A stretch of 34,382 nucleotides of DNA, taken from the NCBI GenBank assembly GCA_022447525.1, contig JAKVBA010000014.1, positions 1 to 34,382 of the forward strand, given 5' to 3'. The notes under the pieces were generated by a model. The model did no database searches. It was not told the origin of the DNA and was given only the letters and a program-made list of their open reading frames with translations. Below are positions 16,813 through 24,037 of the stretch, piece after piece. The position numbers and the translations under genes were made by a program. Position 1 is the first letter of the stretch, and every line of letters starts with the position of its first letter. Origin of the DNA: Gammaproteobacteria bacterium (lineage in GTDB: Bacteria; Pseudomonadota; Gammaproteobacteria; Arenicellales; Arenicellaceae).

Positions 16813-17106
16813 ATGAATAAAAGCAAAGTAATTGCAGCCAGTCTTGTTTCTGCAGCACTGAGTGTGAGCGTGTCTGCTCAAGCGGTTCCAGACCAACCTG
16901 ATAGTTGGGAGAAATGCTTAGGAGTGGCAAAAGCTGGCGCAAATGATTGCGGCTCAACTGACGGTGCTCACGGCTGCGCAGGGCAAGCGACCAAAGATGC
17001 GGACCCAAAGGAATGGATTTATTTACCTGAGGGCACATGTGAAAAAATTGTTGGCGGGGTAGTCTACGAAGCAAAACAGATTGAAAGAGACACCAAGGGA
17101 AGCTAG
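16813..17106 (+). CDS. DUF2282 (bufferin/BufA1-type) secreted Cys-containing peptide
   Basis: A 97-aa precursor. Residues 1-24 are a Sec signal peptide (KVIAASLVSAALSVSVSAQA), with cleavage likely after AQA. The mature part matches the DUF2282 pattern: KCLGVAKAGANDCG, HGCAGQATKDA, EWIYLPEGTCEKIVGG, with four conserved cysteines. In the described bufferins, members of this family are copper-buffering RiPPs whose cysteines are modified by MNIO (DUF692) enzymes with a DUF2063 partner. Neither of those genes is beside this one. The gene lies 119 nt after the JmjC-like oxygenase on the same strand. AAGG lies eight bases before the ATG. The family call is firm; the modification state is unknown. 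Confidence 0.85.
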   Translation: MNKSKVIAASLVSAALSVSVSAQAVPDQPDSWEKCLGVAKAGANDCGSTDGAHGCAGQATKDADPKEWIYLPEGTCEKIVGGVVYEAKQIERDTKGS

Positions 17107-17162
17107 GGCAAATAACAACTACTTGATTTTTCTTACATCAACAATTTTTCCAGCTTAACCTC

Positions 17163-17196
17163 GAGTGGGAGACACTGTCTGCTAACGTCCCCACTC
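17163..17196. other. Intergenic hairpin between convergent genes
   Basis: GAGTGGG (17163-17169) pairs with CCCACTC (17190-17196), enclosing a smaller AGACA/TGTCT fold. It lies between the DUF2282 gene and the convergent glutathione peroxidase. No T-tract follows on either strand, so terminator function is doubtful. Confidence 0.35.
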
Positions 17197-17215
17197 TCAA
17201 ACCAACACGTTTTAT

Positions 17216-17692
17216 TTACAACAGTTTTTCAATGTCTTTTTTGATACCACTTGGTGTGTCTACTGAACCGTATCTTTTCACAACCTCTCCCTTCTTATTT
17301 ACCAAAAACTTCGTAAAATTCCATTTGATAGTTTTCGAACCCAGAGCACCTCTGGCTTCATTTTTCAAATAAGTGAATAAGGGATGTGCATTTGAGCCAT
17401 TAACATCAACTTTAGAAAACATTGGGAAAGTAACGCCGTAATTCAATTGGCAAAATTCTTCGATTTCACCATCGGCTCCAGGGTCTTGACTACCAAATTG
17501 ATTACACGGAAAACCTAGTATAACTAGACCCTTATCACGTAACTCATTGTTAAGGCTTTCCAAGCCTTCAAACTGTGGGGTGAATCCGCATTTACTTGCT
17601 GTATTTACAATTAGAATAACTTTTTCTTTATAGTCAGCAAGGCTAACTTCGTGACCGCGAATATCGGTAGCCGCAAATTCATATATTGACAT
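17216..17692 (-). CDS. Glutathione peroxidase family (thiol peroxidase, BtuE/BsaA-like)
   Basis: A 158-aa thioredoxin-fold peroxidase. The peroxidatic cysteine is in NTASKCGFTPQ near residue 35 (Cys, not selenocysteine), the FPCNQFG motif contributes the catalytic Gln, and KWNFTKFLV carries the conserved Trp and Asn. A further Cys in FCQLNYGVTFPMF could be the resolving residue of thioredoxin-dependent members. It reduces hydroperoxides. The start ATG at 17692 has AGAGGA just upstream. It is downstream of the sulfotransferase (72 nt) and convergent with the DUF2282 gene. No signal peptide, so cytosolic. Confidence 0.92.
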   Translation of the reverse strand: MSIYEFAATDIRGHEVSLADYKEKVILIVNTASKCGFTPQFEGLESLNNELRDKGLVILGFPCNQFGSQDPGADGEIEEFCQLNYGVTFPMFSKVDVNGSNAHPLFTYLKNEARGALGSKTIKWNFTKFLVNKKGEVVKRYGSVDTPSGIKKDIEKLL

Positions 17693-17764
17693 ATCTTCCT
17701 CTATTTATAGGCTCTATGAGCTTTGGATTAAAACCAAATTTATTAAATTTATCAGGGCATGTAG

Positions 17765-18877
17765 TTATCGGTAGCGCCGATACTCACGCACACCATAACC
17801 AAGGTAATGCTCCAGAGCAGCCTCATGGGTATCTATACCAGCCCTAACTAAATCTTTATTCAAGCTTAAGTATTTTCGCCAATCAAAGCCCTCTGGATCT
17901 TCGAGTTTATAAGCTCTGAGATGCTCCTCGTATTGACCAAATTCTAAAAAGTGACGGATAACGGTCCTCTCGTTATAAAATTCATCAGGTCGAAGATGCA
18001 AGTCTGGATTAAGCCGCAAATACATCTTCCAATCTAGATCATCGGGCACCTTGGCAATTTCTTTGGAGGCAGTCTTCACTGGAACTTTGCCCATTTTATA
18101 GCCAAACATCCTAAAATCTTGCGCGTAAATGTCATTGACCAACGTAACCACTTCTTTTTTAACTAGAAAATCTTGTGATTTTGGAGCATAGACTATGTTA
18201 TCTAGCTCTTTAACTGATAGCTCTGACGCGTCCTCGTAATTTTCATGTCCATAAAAGGAAGAGTTGGATTTTTTTAAATTAGCCAGACAGGTTTTCGCCT
18301 TACTGAGCATTTCGGTATGATTTTTAAATACATAATTGAAATGCATTGACATAGCGGAACTAAAGTTTTTGATATCTGCAAATTGACTCAAATAGAAAGT
18401 GTCCGGACTAGAATTTGAATTTTGAAATCTACCAAAAAATCGTTTAGGCATAATCACATTATTCGCATGCGCGAAAAAGTTTTGCGATTGAAAATGACCA
18501 TCCCTCTCTCTATCTGGCACATTCCTCAAAAACAGCAAAAATTCCAAAAAGTTCTTCGGCTCTTCACCTTTGCAGTATTTGTCTAACATCACATTCATAT
18601 GTTCACCTCGGTAATAAACATATTGATCTAGGAATGCGCTGACGATTCTGTCATACGGATTGCGAGTAATTAACAGAGAGCGATAACCAGAATGATTGCT
18701 ATTAATTTCATAAGGAAACAATTCATTTAAGTTGTGGTAATGATCTAGTTGGCTTTTCACCTGACTAGAAAATTCGTCGGCGTGAATACTCAAGTAAAGT
18801 CTCCTCAATGAGGAGCAGCCTGACTTAGCAGAGTATAAAAGTATATATTTGTATTGATGATTAACGATCGGAATCAC
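17765..18877 (-). CDS. Sulfotransferase (family 2-like) with tandem C-terminal repeats
   Basis: A 370-aa protein. The PAPS-binding 5'-phosphosulfate loop is YSAKSGCSSLRR (about 16-26) and the 3'-phosphate motif is TRNPYDRIVSAF (71-82), as in carbohydrate sulfotransferases. After a helical middle, residues about 281-323 and 331-369 are two copies of a DW-x2-YL-x-LN-x-DL...HFLEFG/HYLGYG...E-x-R-x-Y repeat, a type found beside glycan-modifying domains. The start is GTG at 18877, two bases after the moaA stop, with GGAGG six bases upstream inside the moaA end. It thus rides on the moa operon. Its DNA looks AT-richer than the moa genes, suggesting later acquisition. The acceptor is unknown, probably a surface glycan. 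Confidence 0.8.
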   Translation of the reverse strand: MIPIVNHQYKYILLYSAKSGCSSLRRLYLSIHADEFSSQVKSQLDHYHNLNELFPYEINSNHSGYRSLLITRNPYDRIVSAFLDQYVYYRGEHMNVMLDKYCKGEEPKNFLEFLLFLRNVPDRERDGHFQSQNFFAHANNVIMPKRFFGRFQNSNSSPDTFYLSQFADIKNFSSAMSMHFNYVFKNHTEMLSKAKTCLANLKKSNSSFYGHENYEDASELSVKELDNIVYAPKSQDFLVKKEVVTLVNDIYAQDFRMFGYKMGKVPVKTASKEIAKVPDDLDWKMYLRLNPDLHLRPDEFYNERTVIRHFLEFGQYEEHLRAYKLEDPEGFDWRKYLSLNKDLVRAGIDTHEAALEHYLGYGVREYRRYR

Positions 18878-18879
18878 GA

Positions 18880-19878
18880 CTAACCTCCGGTCGCGCTCAT
18901 ATGGCGGGTGATTGTAATATCATTTGGATCAAATTCATGCTTCTGCGGCTTTCGAACTATCGAAGCTAGAATTTCCTGCTTTAAGTCCTTCGGCCTGTCT
19001 CTGATAATAGACCGTAAATTCAAAGAATGTTCATTTCCCAAACAAAGCAATAGCCGACCCTCAGCGGTAACGCGTACCCTATTACAACTTGCGCAAAAGT
19101 TCTCAGTCATTGGTGAGATGAAGCCAACACGGGAAGCGGTCCCAGTTACTTTCATATACTTTGACGGTCCTGAGGCCGAATCATTATGATCATGGCGGTC
19201 CAACCCGAGCTCTCGACTTAGAAGATCTTTTATGGATATATTCGCTACCGCCGTTTCACTACGATTATGACTACCAATTTCACCTAAGGGCATCTCTTCG
19301 ATATAACTTATGTCTAGTCCATGAGAAACCGCGAACTCAGCCAGCGATAGCACCTCATCGTCGTTGATGCCTCTCAAAATCACGGCATTAAGTTTAATTC
19401 TTTCGAACCCAGCTTCCTTAGCGGCTTCGATACCGTTTAATACATCAGTAAGAGCACCAAACCTTGTTAATTTTCTAAACCTCTCGTGCTTTAGGCTATC
19501 AATACTAATATTGATTCTACTTACGCCTGCTTGTTTTAGATCTTTAGCGTACTGTGTAAGTAACACACCATTTGTTGTCATCACAAGCTCACGCAACCCT
19601 TTTATCTGGCTTAAGCTCTGTGCAAGCTCAACGATACCTTTGCGGACCAATGGCTCACCGCCCGTCAGCCTGATTTTTTCAACGCCTAATTCAACAAAGG
19701 CTTCACTGACCAAGACCATCTCCTCAAGACTCAAAACTCTGGCCTTTGGTAAAAACTTCATGTCCTCAGCCATGCAATAGGTACACCTGAGATTGCAACG
19801 ATCGGTCACAGACAAACGCAAATATCTGACCTCTCTACCAAATCTATCTACCAATTTTGACTCAGCTAGACCACTCAC
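18880..19878 (-). CDS. moaA: GTP 3',8-cyclase MoaA
   Basis: A 332-aa radical-SAM enzyme catalysing the first step of molybdopterin synthesis from GTP. The N-terminal SAM cluster is DRCNLRCTYCMAED (CxxxCxxC), followed by LTGGEPLVR. The C-terminal GTP-side cluster is FCASCNRVRVT...LLLCLG. The required C-terminal Gly-Gly is present (SATGG). GTG at 19878 overlaps the moeA stop by four bases (GTGA), with GAGG upstream. It works with MoaC to make cyclic pyranopterin monophosphate. Confidence 0.96.
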   Translation of the reverse strand: MSGLAESKLVDRFGREVRYLRLSVTDRCNLRCTYCMAEDMKFLPKARVLSLEEMVLVSEAFVELGVEKIRLTGGEPLVRKGIVELAQSLSQIKGLRELVMTTNGVLLTQYAKDLKQAGVSRINISIDSLKHERFRKLTRFGALTDVLNGIEAAKEAGFERIKLNAVILRGINDDEVLSLAEFAVSHGLDISYIEEMPLGEIGSHNRSETAVANISIKDLLSRELGLDRHDHNDSASGPSKYMKVTGTASRVGFISPMTENFCASCNRVRVTAEGRLLLCLGNEHSLNLRSIIRDRPKDLKQEILASIVRKPQKHEFDPNDITITRHMSATGG

Positions 19879-21092
19879 AACATAGCCTCAGTAAAAGGAA
19901 AAAAGTCGACAGGGTCACCATATGAAATCGCACAATCAATCTTATGGCGGACAAGCCCGTCGGCCCAAGATAATGAAGAGAGCACACCGCTGCTTAAATT
20001 GGGGAATCTGTCAGCAATTAAATTGCCACCCTCACGTCTGATTTTCACACGCACATACTCCTCTCTGGTCGTGATTTTTTTATCAAACCCCGCAACGACA
20101 GAATAACATTGAGAATGCTTTGTTTCTTCACCTTGCAATGCTCGCATTAATGGCACGGTCAATAATTGAAACACCACAAAAGAAGAAACGGGATTTCCGG
20201 GCAAACCCAAAAAGGCTGATCCATCGATGGAACCATAAGCCACTGGCTTGCCTGGTTTTATTCTCACCTTCCACATCTCTAATTTACCAAGCGCCTCAAT
20301 TGCTGGCTTGACGTGCTCTTCTTCTCCGCCTGAGACACCACCACTACTCAAAATCAGGTGTGCTTTTGAGGCGGCGGTCTTGAGCGCATATTGCGTGGCA
20401 GGCAGGGTATCTTCGACAATCCCACAATCAACTGGAACAAATCCAAGCTGCTGACAAAGCGCCCACAACAATGGCCGATTGGAATTATAAATTTGCCCCG
20501 CGTTCAGTTTGTGCCCTGGCTCAGCGAGCTCATTCCCTGTAGAAAATATGGCCACTCTCAATCTTTCAAAAACGCCTACACTCGCCTTCCCGACTGAGGC
20601 AAGTAAACTCAAATCTATTGCGTTTAATCTTTGCCCTTTTCTGACGACCTTTGCACCAACAGTGATGTCCTGTCCCTGTGGACGGATATTAGCCCCCTTT
20701 ATAGGTTTGCTTAGAACTACTACTTTGCTTCCTGAAACGTCTTGCACATGGTCACAGTTTTCTTGGATGACAACCGTATCGGCACCCTCAGGAAGATATG
20801 CGCCGGTAAAAATTCTTGCCGCCGTTCCTGGAATAAGTGGAGTCGGGATTGAACCAGCAGGAACACGCTGCGAGACCCGCAAGGTATTATTTTTTTGATG
20901 TAAAAGATCTTCATAGTTGATTGCAAACCCGTCCATTGCAGAGTTAGCAGACGGTGGAATGTCAATACTCGAAAAAACGTCCTCAGCAGCAATGCGCCCT
21001 AAAGCGTCTGCCAACATAACATCTTCAATTGCTAATTCAGCGGGAGGTAGTGAAGAAAAAATACCTTGAACCTCATCTAATTTGAACACCAC
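19875..21092 (-). CDS. moeA: Molybdopterin molybdenumtransferase MoeA
   Basis: A 405-aa enzyme inserting molybdate into adenylated molybdopterin. Visible motifs: ADALGRIAAEDV, PPSANSAMDGFAI (the MoeA signature with the catalytic Asp), GAYLPEGADTVVIQE, RPQGQDITVG, FSTGNEL, SSGGVSGGEEEHVKPA and the LGLPGNPVSSFV loop. Length is normal. GTG at 21092 or the next codon GTG at 21089, both downstream of GAGG. It sits between moaB and moaA in one transcription unit. Confidence 0.95.
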   Translation of the reverse strand: MVFKLDEVQGIFSSLPPAELAIEDVMLADALGRIAAEDVFSSIDIPPSANSAMDGFAINYEDLLHQKNNTLRVSQRVPAGSIPTPLIPGTAARIFTGAYLPEGADTVVIQENCDHVQDVSGSKVVVLSKPIKGANIRPQGQDITVGAKVVRKGQRLNAIDLSLLASVGKASVGVFERLRVAIFSTGNELAEPGHKLNAGQIYNSNRPLLWALCQQLGFVPVDCGIVEDTLPATQYALKTAASKAHLILSSGGVSGGEEEHVKPAIEALGKLEMWKVRIKPGKPVAYGSIDGSAFLGLPGNPVSSFVVFQLLTVPLMRALQGEETKHSQCYSVVAGFDKKITTREEYVRVKIRREGGNLIADRFPNLSSGVLSSLSWADGLVRHKIDCAISYGDPVDFFPFTEAML

Positions 21093-21110
21093 TGGACCTC
21101 AAAAGTCTTT

Positions 21111-21656
21111 TTACTTCTTAACCGCGGCATTCGTATGTGGAACGAAATTGCAAGGGCTATGGCGACTGTCCAATTGCTCTTTTAGAATCCCATTCCACGC
21201 TGTTTTACAGGCGCCTGTTGAGCCAGGCAGACAAAAGACCACAGTATTATTCGCCATACCTCCGAACGCCCTCGATTGCACAGTAGACGTCCCCACATCG
21301 CGTAATGAAAGATGTCTAAACAGCTCTCCAAACCCATCAATTTCCTTATCAAGAAGAGGTTTAACAGCTTCTGGGGTACTGTCTCTGCCGGTAAAACCAG
21401 TCCCGCCTGTACAAATGATGGCATGAATTTCTGGTTTAGCAATCCAACCCGAGATCAATGCCCGAATCAGGTAGATATCGTCTACAACAATGTCTCTAAA
21501 GGCAACGTTATGACCCACCCCTTGCAACTGATCTACTAAGTATTGGCCAGAGGAATCAGTTGCCAGATTTCTCGTGTCTGAAATAGTTAATACCGCTGTG
21601 TTCAATGAAACAAACTCAACGCTTTTGCTCATTTCCTTACCACTAAACTTAATCAT
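21111..21656 (-). CDS. moaB: Molybdenum cofactor biosynthesis protein B (MogA/MoaB fold)
   Basis: A 181-aa MogA/MoaB-fold protein, proposed to adenylate molybdopterin. It shows TDSSGQYLVDQL, IICTGGTGFTGRDSTPEAV, EIDGFGELFRHLSLRDVGTSTVQSRA, VFCLPGSTGACKTAW and CNFVPH, following E. coli MoaB closely. The ATG at 21656 overlaps the end of moaE by eight bases. An in-frame ATG at 21632 (MSKSVEF) better matches the family N-terminus and is a real alternative. Confidence 0.92.
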   Translation of the reverse strand: MIKFSGKEMSKSVEFVSLNTAVLTISDTRNLATDSSGQYLVDQLQGVGHNVAFRDIVVDDIYLIRALISGWIAKPEIHAIICTGGTGFTGRDSTPEAVKPLLDKEIDGFGELFRHLSLRDVGTSTVQSRAFGGMANNTVVFCLPGSTGACKTAWNGILKEQLDSRHSPCNFVPHTNAAVKK

Positions 21657-22134
21657 TTAACTCACCCCATCGCTCCGCTGCTTGGCGGTCTTTGTCTTTC
21701 ACGCCGAGCCATTCGGCGCCCTTACTTCCCACTTCCTTTTTCCAGAAAGTAGCACGAGTCTTTAAATAATCCATCACAAACTGTGCTGCTTGAAATGCGT
21801 TTTCACGATGTCGACTTGATATCGCGACCATTACTATTTGCTCGCCAGCTGCCAGTTTACCAACTCTATGCAACACAGTCGCTCCATCAAACGGAAAACG
21901 CTGGTTTGCTTCATCTAAAATTTCTTCGCACAAGCGCTCAGTCATCTCGGGATAGTGTTCCAGCTCGAGATAACTCACCATCTCATCATTAACGTTTGTA
22001 GGATATAAATCACGAACCAGCCCAGTGAAGAACACTACAGCACCAGAATGAGGTGATGACTCCAATAGTTTGGAATATTCTTCCCCTACGTCAAAGTCTG
22101 ACTCACCAACCCACACTTTTTTAGAAAATACCAT
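21649..22134 (-). CDS. moaE: Molybdopterin synthase catalytic subunit MoaE
   Basis: A 161-aa large subunit of molybdopterin synthase, which adds two sulfurs to precursor Z. It has the family pattern GAVVFFTGLVRD, LELEHYPEMTE, VLHRVGKLAAGEQIV, SSRHRENAFQAAQFVMDYLKTRATFWKKE with the active-site lysines, and GAEWLG. It begins 15 nt after moaD, whose C-terminal glycine inserts into it. Confidence 0.95.
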   Translation of the reverse strand: MVFSKKVWVGESDFDVGEEYSKLLESSPHSGAVVFFTGLVRDLYPTNVNDEMVSYLELEHYPEMTERLCEEILDEANQRFPFDGATVLHRVGKLAAGEQIVMVAISSRHRENAFQAAQFVMDYLKTRATFWKKEVGSKGAEWLGVKDKDRQAAERWGELND

Positions 22135-22149
22135 GATGACTATTGGGCG

Positions 22150-22401
22150 TTAACCACCCGATACAGGTGGGAGAAAACCTACTTCCGCGTTTTGATGAAG
22201 CTTACCATCCCAACCCGCGTATTTGTGATCAATCGAGACCAATGCGGTTTCATCTTTTAGGGCTTTAATTAGCTCCGCTGGCAACGTTTCAGCAAGCTTT
22301 TCTACGAGTTCGCGAATATCTCTGAGGCTGTCGTCATTTACTTCAAACGCATCAGTACCGGCCAACTCTCGAAAGCCGGCAAAAAACAAAACTTTAATCA
22401 T
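22150..22401 (-). CDS. moaD: Molybdopterin synthase sulfur-carrier subunit MoaD
   Basis: An 83-aa ubiquitin-like protein starting [17 protein letters not shown] and ending FLPPVSGG. The terminal Gly-Gly is the residue pair thiocarboxylated by an E1-like MoeB enzyme. No moeB is in the window. The start ATG lies inside the end of moaC (eight-base overlap), so translation is coupled. Confidence 0.94.
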   Translation of the reverse strand: MIKVLFFAGFRELAGTDAFEVNDDSLRDIRELVEKLAETLPAELIKALKDETALVSIDHKYAGWDGKLHQNAEVGFLPPVSGG

Positions 22402-22882
22402 TTTTCCGCTCCCAATCTTGCGACTCGCCGCCAGATTTATTGAGTAATTGCACCTGTCTAATTACTATCCCTTTATCGATGGCTTTGCACATATCGTAAA
22501 TTGTCAACGCCGCAACAGATACTGCAGTTAATGCTTCCATCTCTACACCAGTCTTTGCAGTGGTTTTGCATAGAGCGGTGACTCGCAGTCCACACGAGCT
22601 CGCTTGAGAATATTCATCGATATCAATAAGCACCTTGCTAAGTGGCAAAGGATGGCAAAGAGGAATTAAATCCGAACATTTTTTAGCGGCTTGAATTCCG
22701 GCAATACGAGCTGTTGCTAACAAATCACCTTTGGCAATGGCTTGCTCTCGAATCATCGCTAATAAATCTACAGACAACTCTACAAAAGCTTCTGCAAAAG
22801 CTTGTCTCGCCGCATCAGGCTTATCCGACACATCAACCATGTTGGCCTCACCGGCGGCGTTGAGATGAGAAAAATTTTCCAT
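22394..22882 (-). CDS. moaC: Cyclic pyranopterin monophosphate synthase MoaC
   Basis: A 162-aa enzyme acting with MoaA in the first pathway step. It aligns along its length with E. coli Moa[75 protein letters not shown], and LLNKSGG. It is first in the moaC-D-E-B-moeA-moaA operon. The ribosome site is weak. No clear molybdenum-cofactor riboswitch or promoter could be seen upstream. Confidence 0.95.
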   Translation of the reverse strand: MENFSHLNAAGEANMVDVSDKPDAARQAFAEAFVELSVDLLAMIREQAIAKGDLLATARIAGIQAAKKCSDLIPLCHPLPLSKVLIDIDEYSQASSCGLRVTALCKTTAKTGVEMEALTAVSVAALTIYDMCKAIDKGIVIRQVQLLNKSGGESQDWERKND

Positions 22883-23047
22883 AGTTAAATGCTACTTAAT
22901 TCAAACTTCAGAGACAACCAAAACTAACTGAATTCAAAACATAGCCGCTGTGAACCAGCGTTATAAAGAGCGCTAATTTATATAAATATTTCTTATAAAA
23001 ATTCGCACAAAACATATAGCAAACAGTTCTAAGAATTTTAGCCGATT

Positions 23048-23077
23048 TTGTGGACAAAACAGTACCAACTCTATAAT
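23048..23077 (+). promoter_or_regulatory. Candidate fpr promoter
   Basis: TTGTGG (23048-23053) and a perfect TATAAT (23072-23077) are 18 bp apart, giving a leader of about 88 nt. The leader includes a perfect palindrome AAGATATCTT (23141-23150), itself flanked by TTAAGA/TCTTAA. This palindrome could be an operator or a leader hairpin. Confidence 0.55.
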
Positions 23078-23171
23078 CTTTCGCCGTGTTATTGAGACGA
23101 GGTGAAGATCACCACGTTGTTATTTTAAGAGCGATCTTACAAGATATCTTAAGAACTGAGAGAAGCATCCC

Positions 23172-23945
23172 ATGGCATCAAAATTTCGTGAAGTAGAAGT
23201 CCAAACCGTTCATCACTGGAACGAAACTCTGTTTAGTTTTACCACTACACGTGATCCTGGCTTTCGCTTTCAAAACGGTCAATTCATAATGATAGGCCTT
23301 ATGGTTGACGACAAACCTTTGATGCGCGCATATAGTATCGCGAGCGCAAACTATGAAGAGCATATGGAATTCTTCAGCATCAAGGTTCAAGATGGACCCC
23401 TTACATCACGCTTACAAAAAATCAAACCAGGCGATAAATTACTAACGAGTACTAAGCCCACAGGTACGTTACTTGCAGACGCTCTAAAGCCTGCCAAGCA
23501 TCTCTATCTGCTATCTACGGGCACCGGTTTAGCACCTTTCATGAGCGTTATAAAAGATCCTGAAGTCTACGAACGCTTCGATAAAGTAATTTTGACGCAT
23601 GGTGTGCGTGAAATTTCTGAACTTGCTTATCAAGATGTAATCAAAGAACTGCCAGAAAACGAATATTTCGGAGAAATGGTAAAGGGTAATTTACTTTACT
23701 ACCCAACGGTAACGCGTGAAAAATTCCACACACAAGGACGCCTGACTGACGCCCTAACGTCGGGTAAAATGCAAGAGCAACTGGGTCTACCACCCATCAA
23801 TATTGAAGATGATCGATTTATGATCTGCGGATCACCGTCAATGCTAAAAGACTTTTGCGAGATTTTGGATGAGCGAGGCTTTAAGGAGACAATAAGGGGC
23901 GAAATAGCTGAATACGTTATCGAGAGAGCCTTTGTAGAAAGCTAA
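23172..23945 (+). CDS. fpr: Ferredoxin--NADP reductase
   Basis: A 257-aa FAD enzyme moving electrons between NADPH and ferredoxin or flavodoxin. FAD motif RAYSIAS lies near residue 56, the STGTGLAPFMSVI motif near 115 binds NADP pyrophosphate, and the FMICGSPSMLKD motif follows. The C-terminus ends AFVES. This is the bacterial Fpr subclass of pseudomonads. It is divergent from the moa operon and convergent with the Rieske oxygenase, for which it could be a reductant source through a ferredoxin. That link is inferred. Confidence 0.93.
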   Translation: MASKFREVEVQTVHHWNETLFSFTTTRDPGFRFQNGQFIMIGLMVDDKPLMRAYSIASANYEEHMEFFSIKVQDGPLTSRLQKIKPGDKLLTSTKPTGTLLADALKPAKHLYLLSTGTGLAPFMSVIKDPEVYERFDKVILTHGVREISELAYQDVIKELPENEYFGEMVKGNLLYYPTVTREKFHTQGRLTDALTSGKMQEQLGLPPINIEDDRFMICGSPSMLKDFCEILDERGFKETIRGEIAEYVIERAFVES

Positions 23946-23968
23946 AGAAACTCTATGCGAGTTAGCAC

Positions 23969-24007
23969 AAAAAGGTCAAGGCGAGTGCAAGTCGTCCTGA
24001 CCTTTTA
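23969..24007 (+). terminator. Bidirectional terminator between fpr and the Rieske gene
   Basis: AAAAGGTCA...CGA pairs with TCG...TGACCTTTT around a short GTGCAAG loop, with one internal mismatch and a G-U pair. T-runs on both strands let it serve fpr (plus) and the convergent oxygenase gene (minus). Confidence 0.8.
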
Positions 24008-24037
24008 AACTGTGTGAAGTTTTTTCATGAAATGCGA

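Noticed and set aside
17163-17196. Hairpin as a rho-independent terminator
   Set aside because: Stem is real but no T-tract follows on either strand; listed only as a hairpin.
22883-23171. Molybdenum-cofactor riboswitch before moaC
   Set aside because: The region is AT-rich with no recognisable multi-stem Moco RNA; only short palindromes are present.
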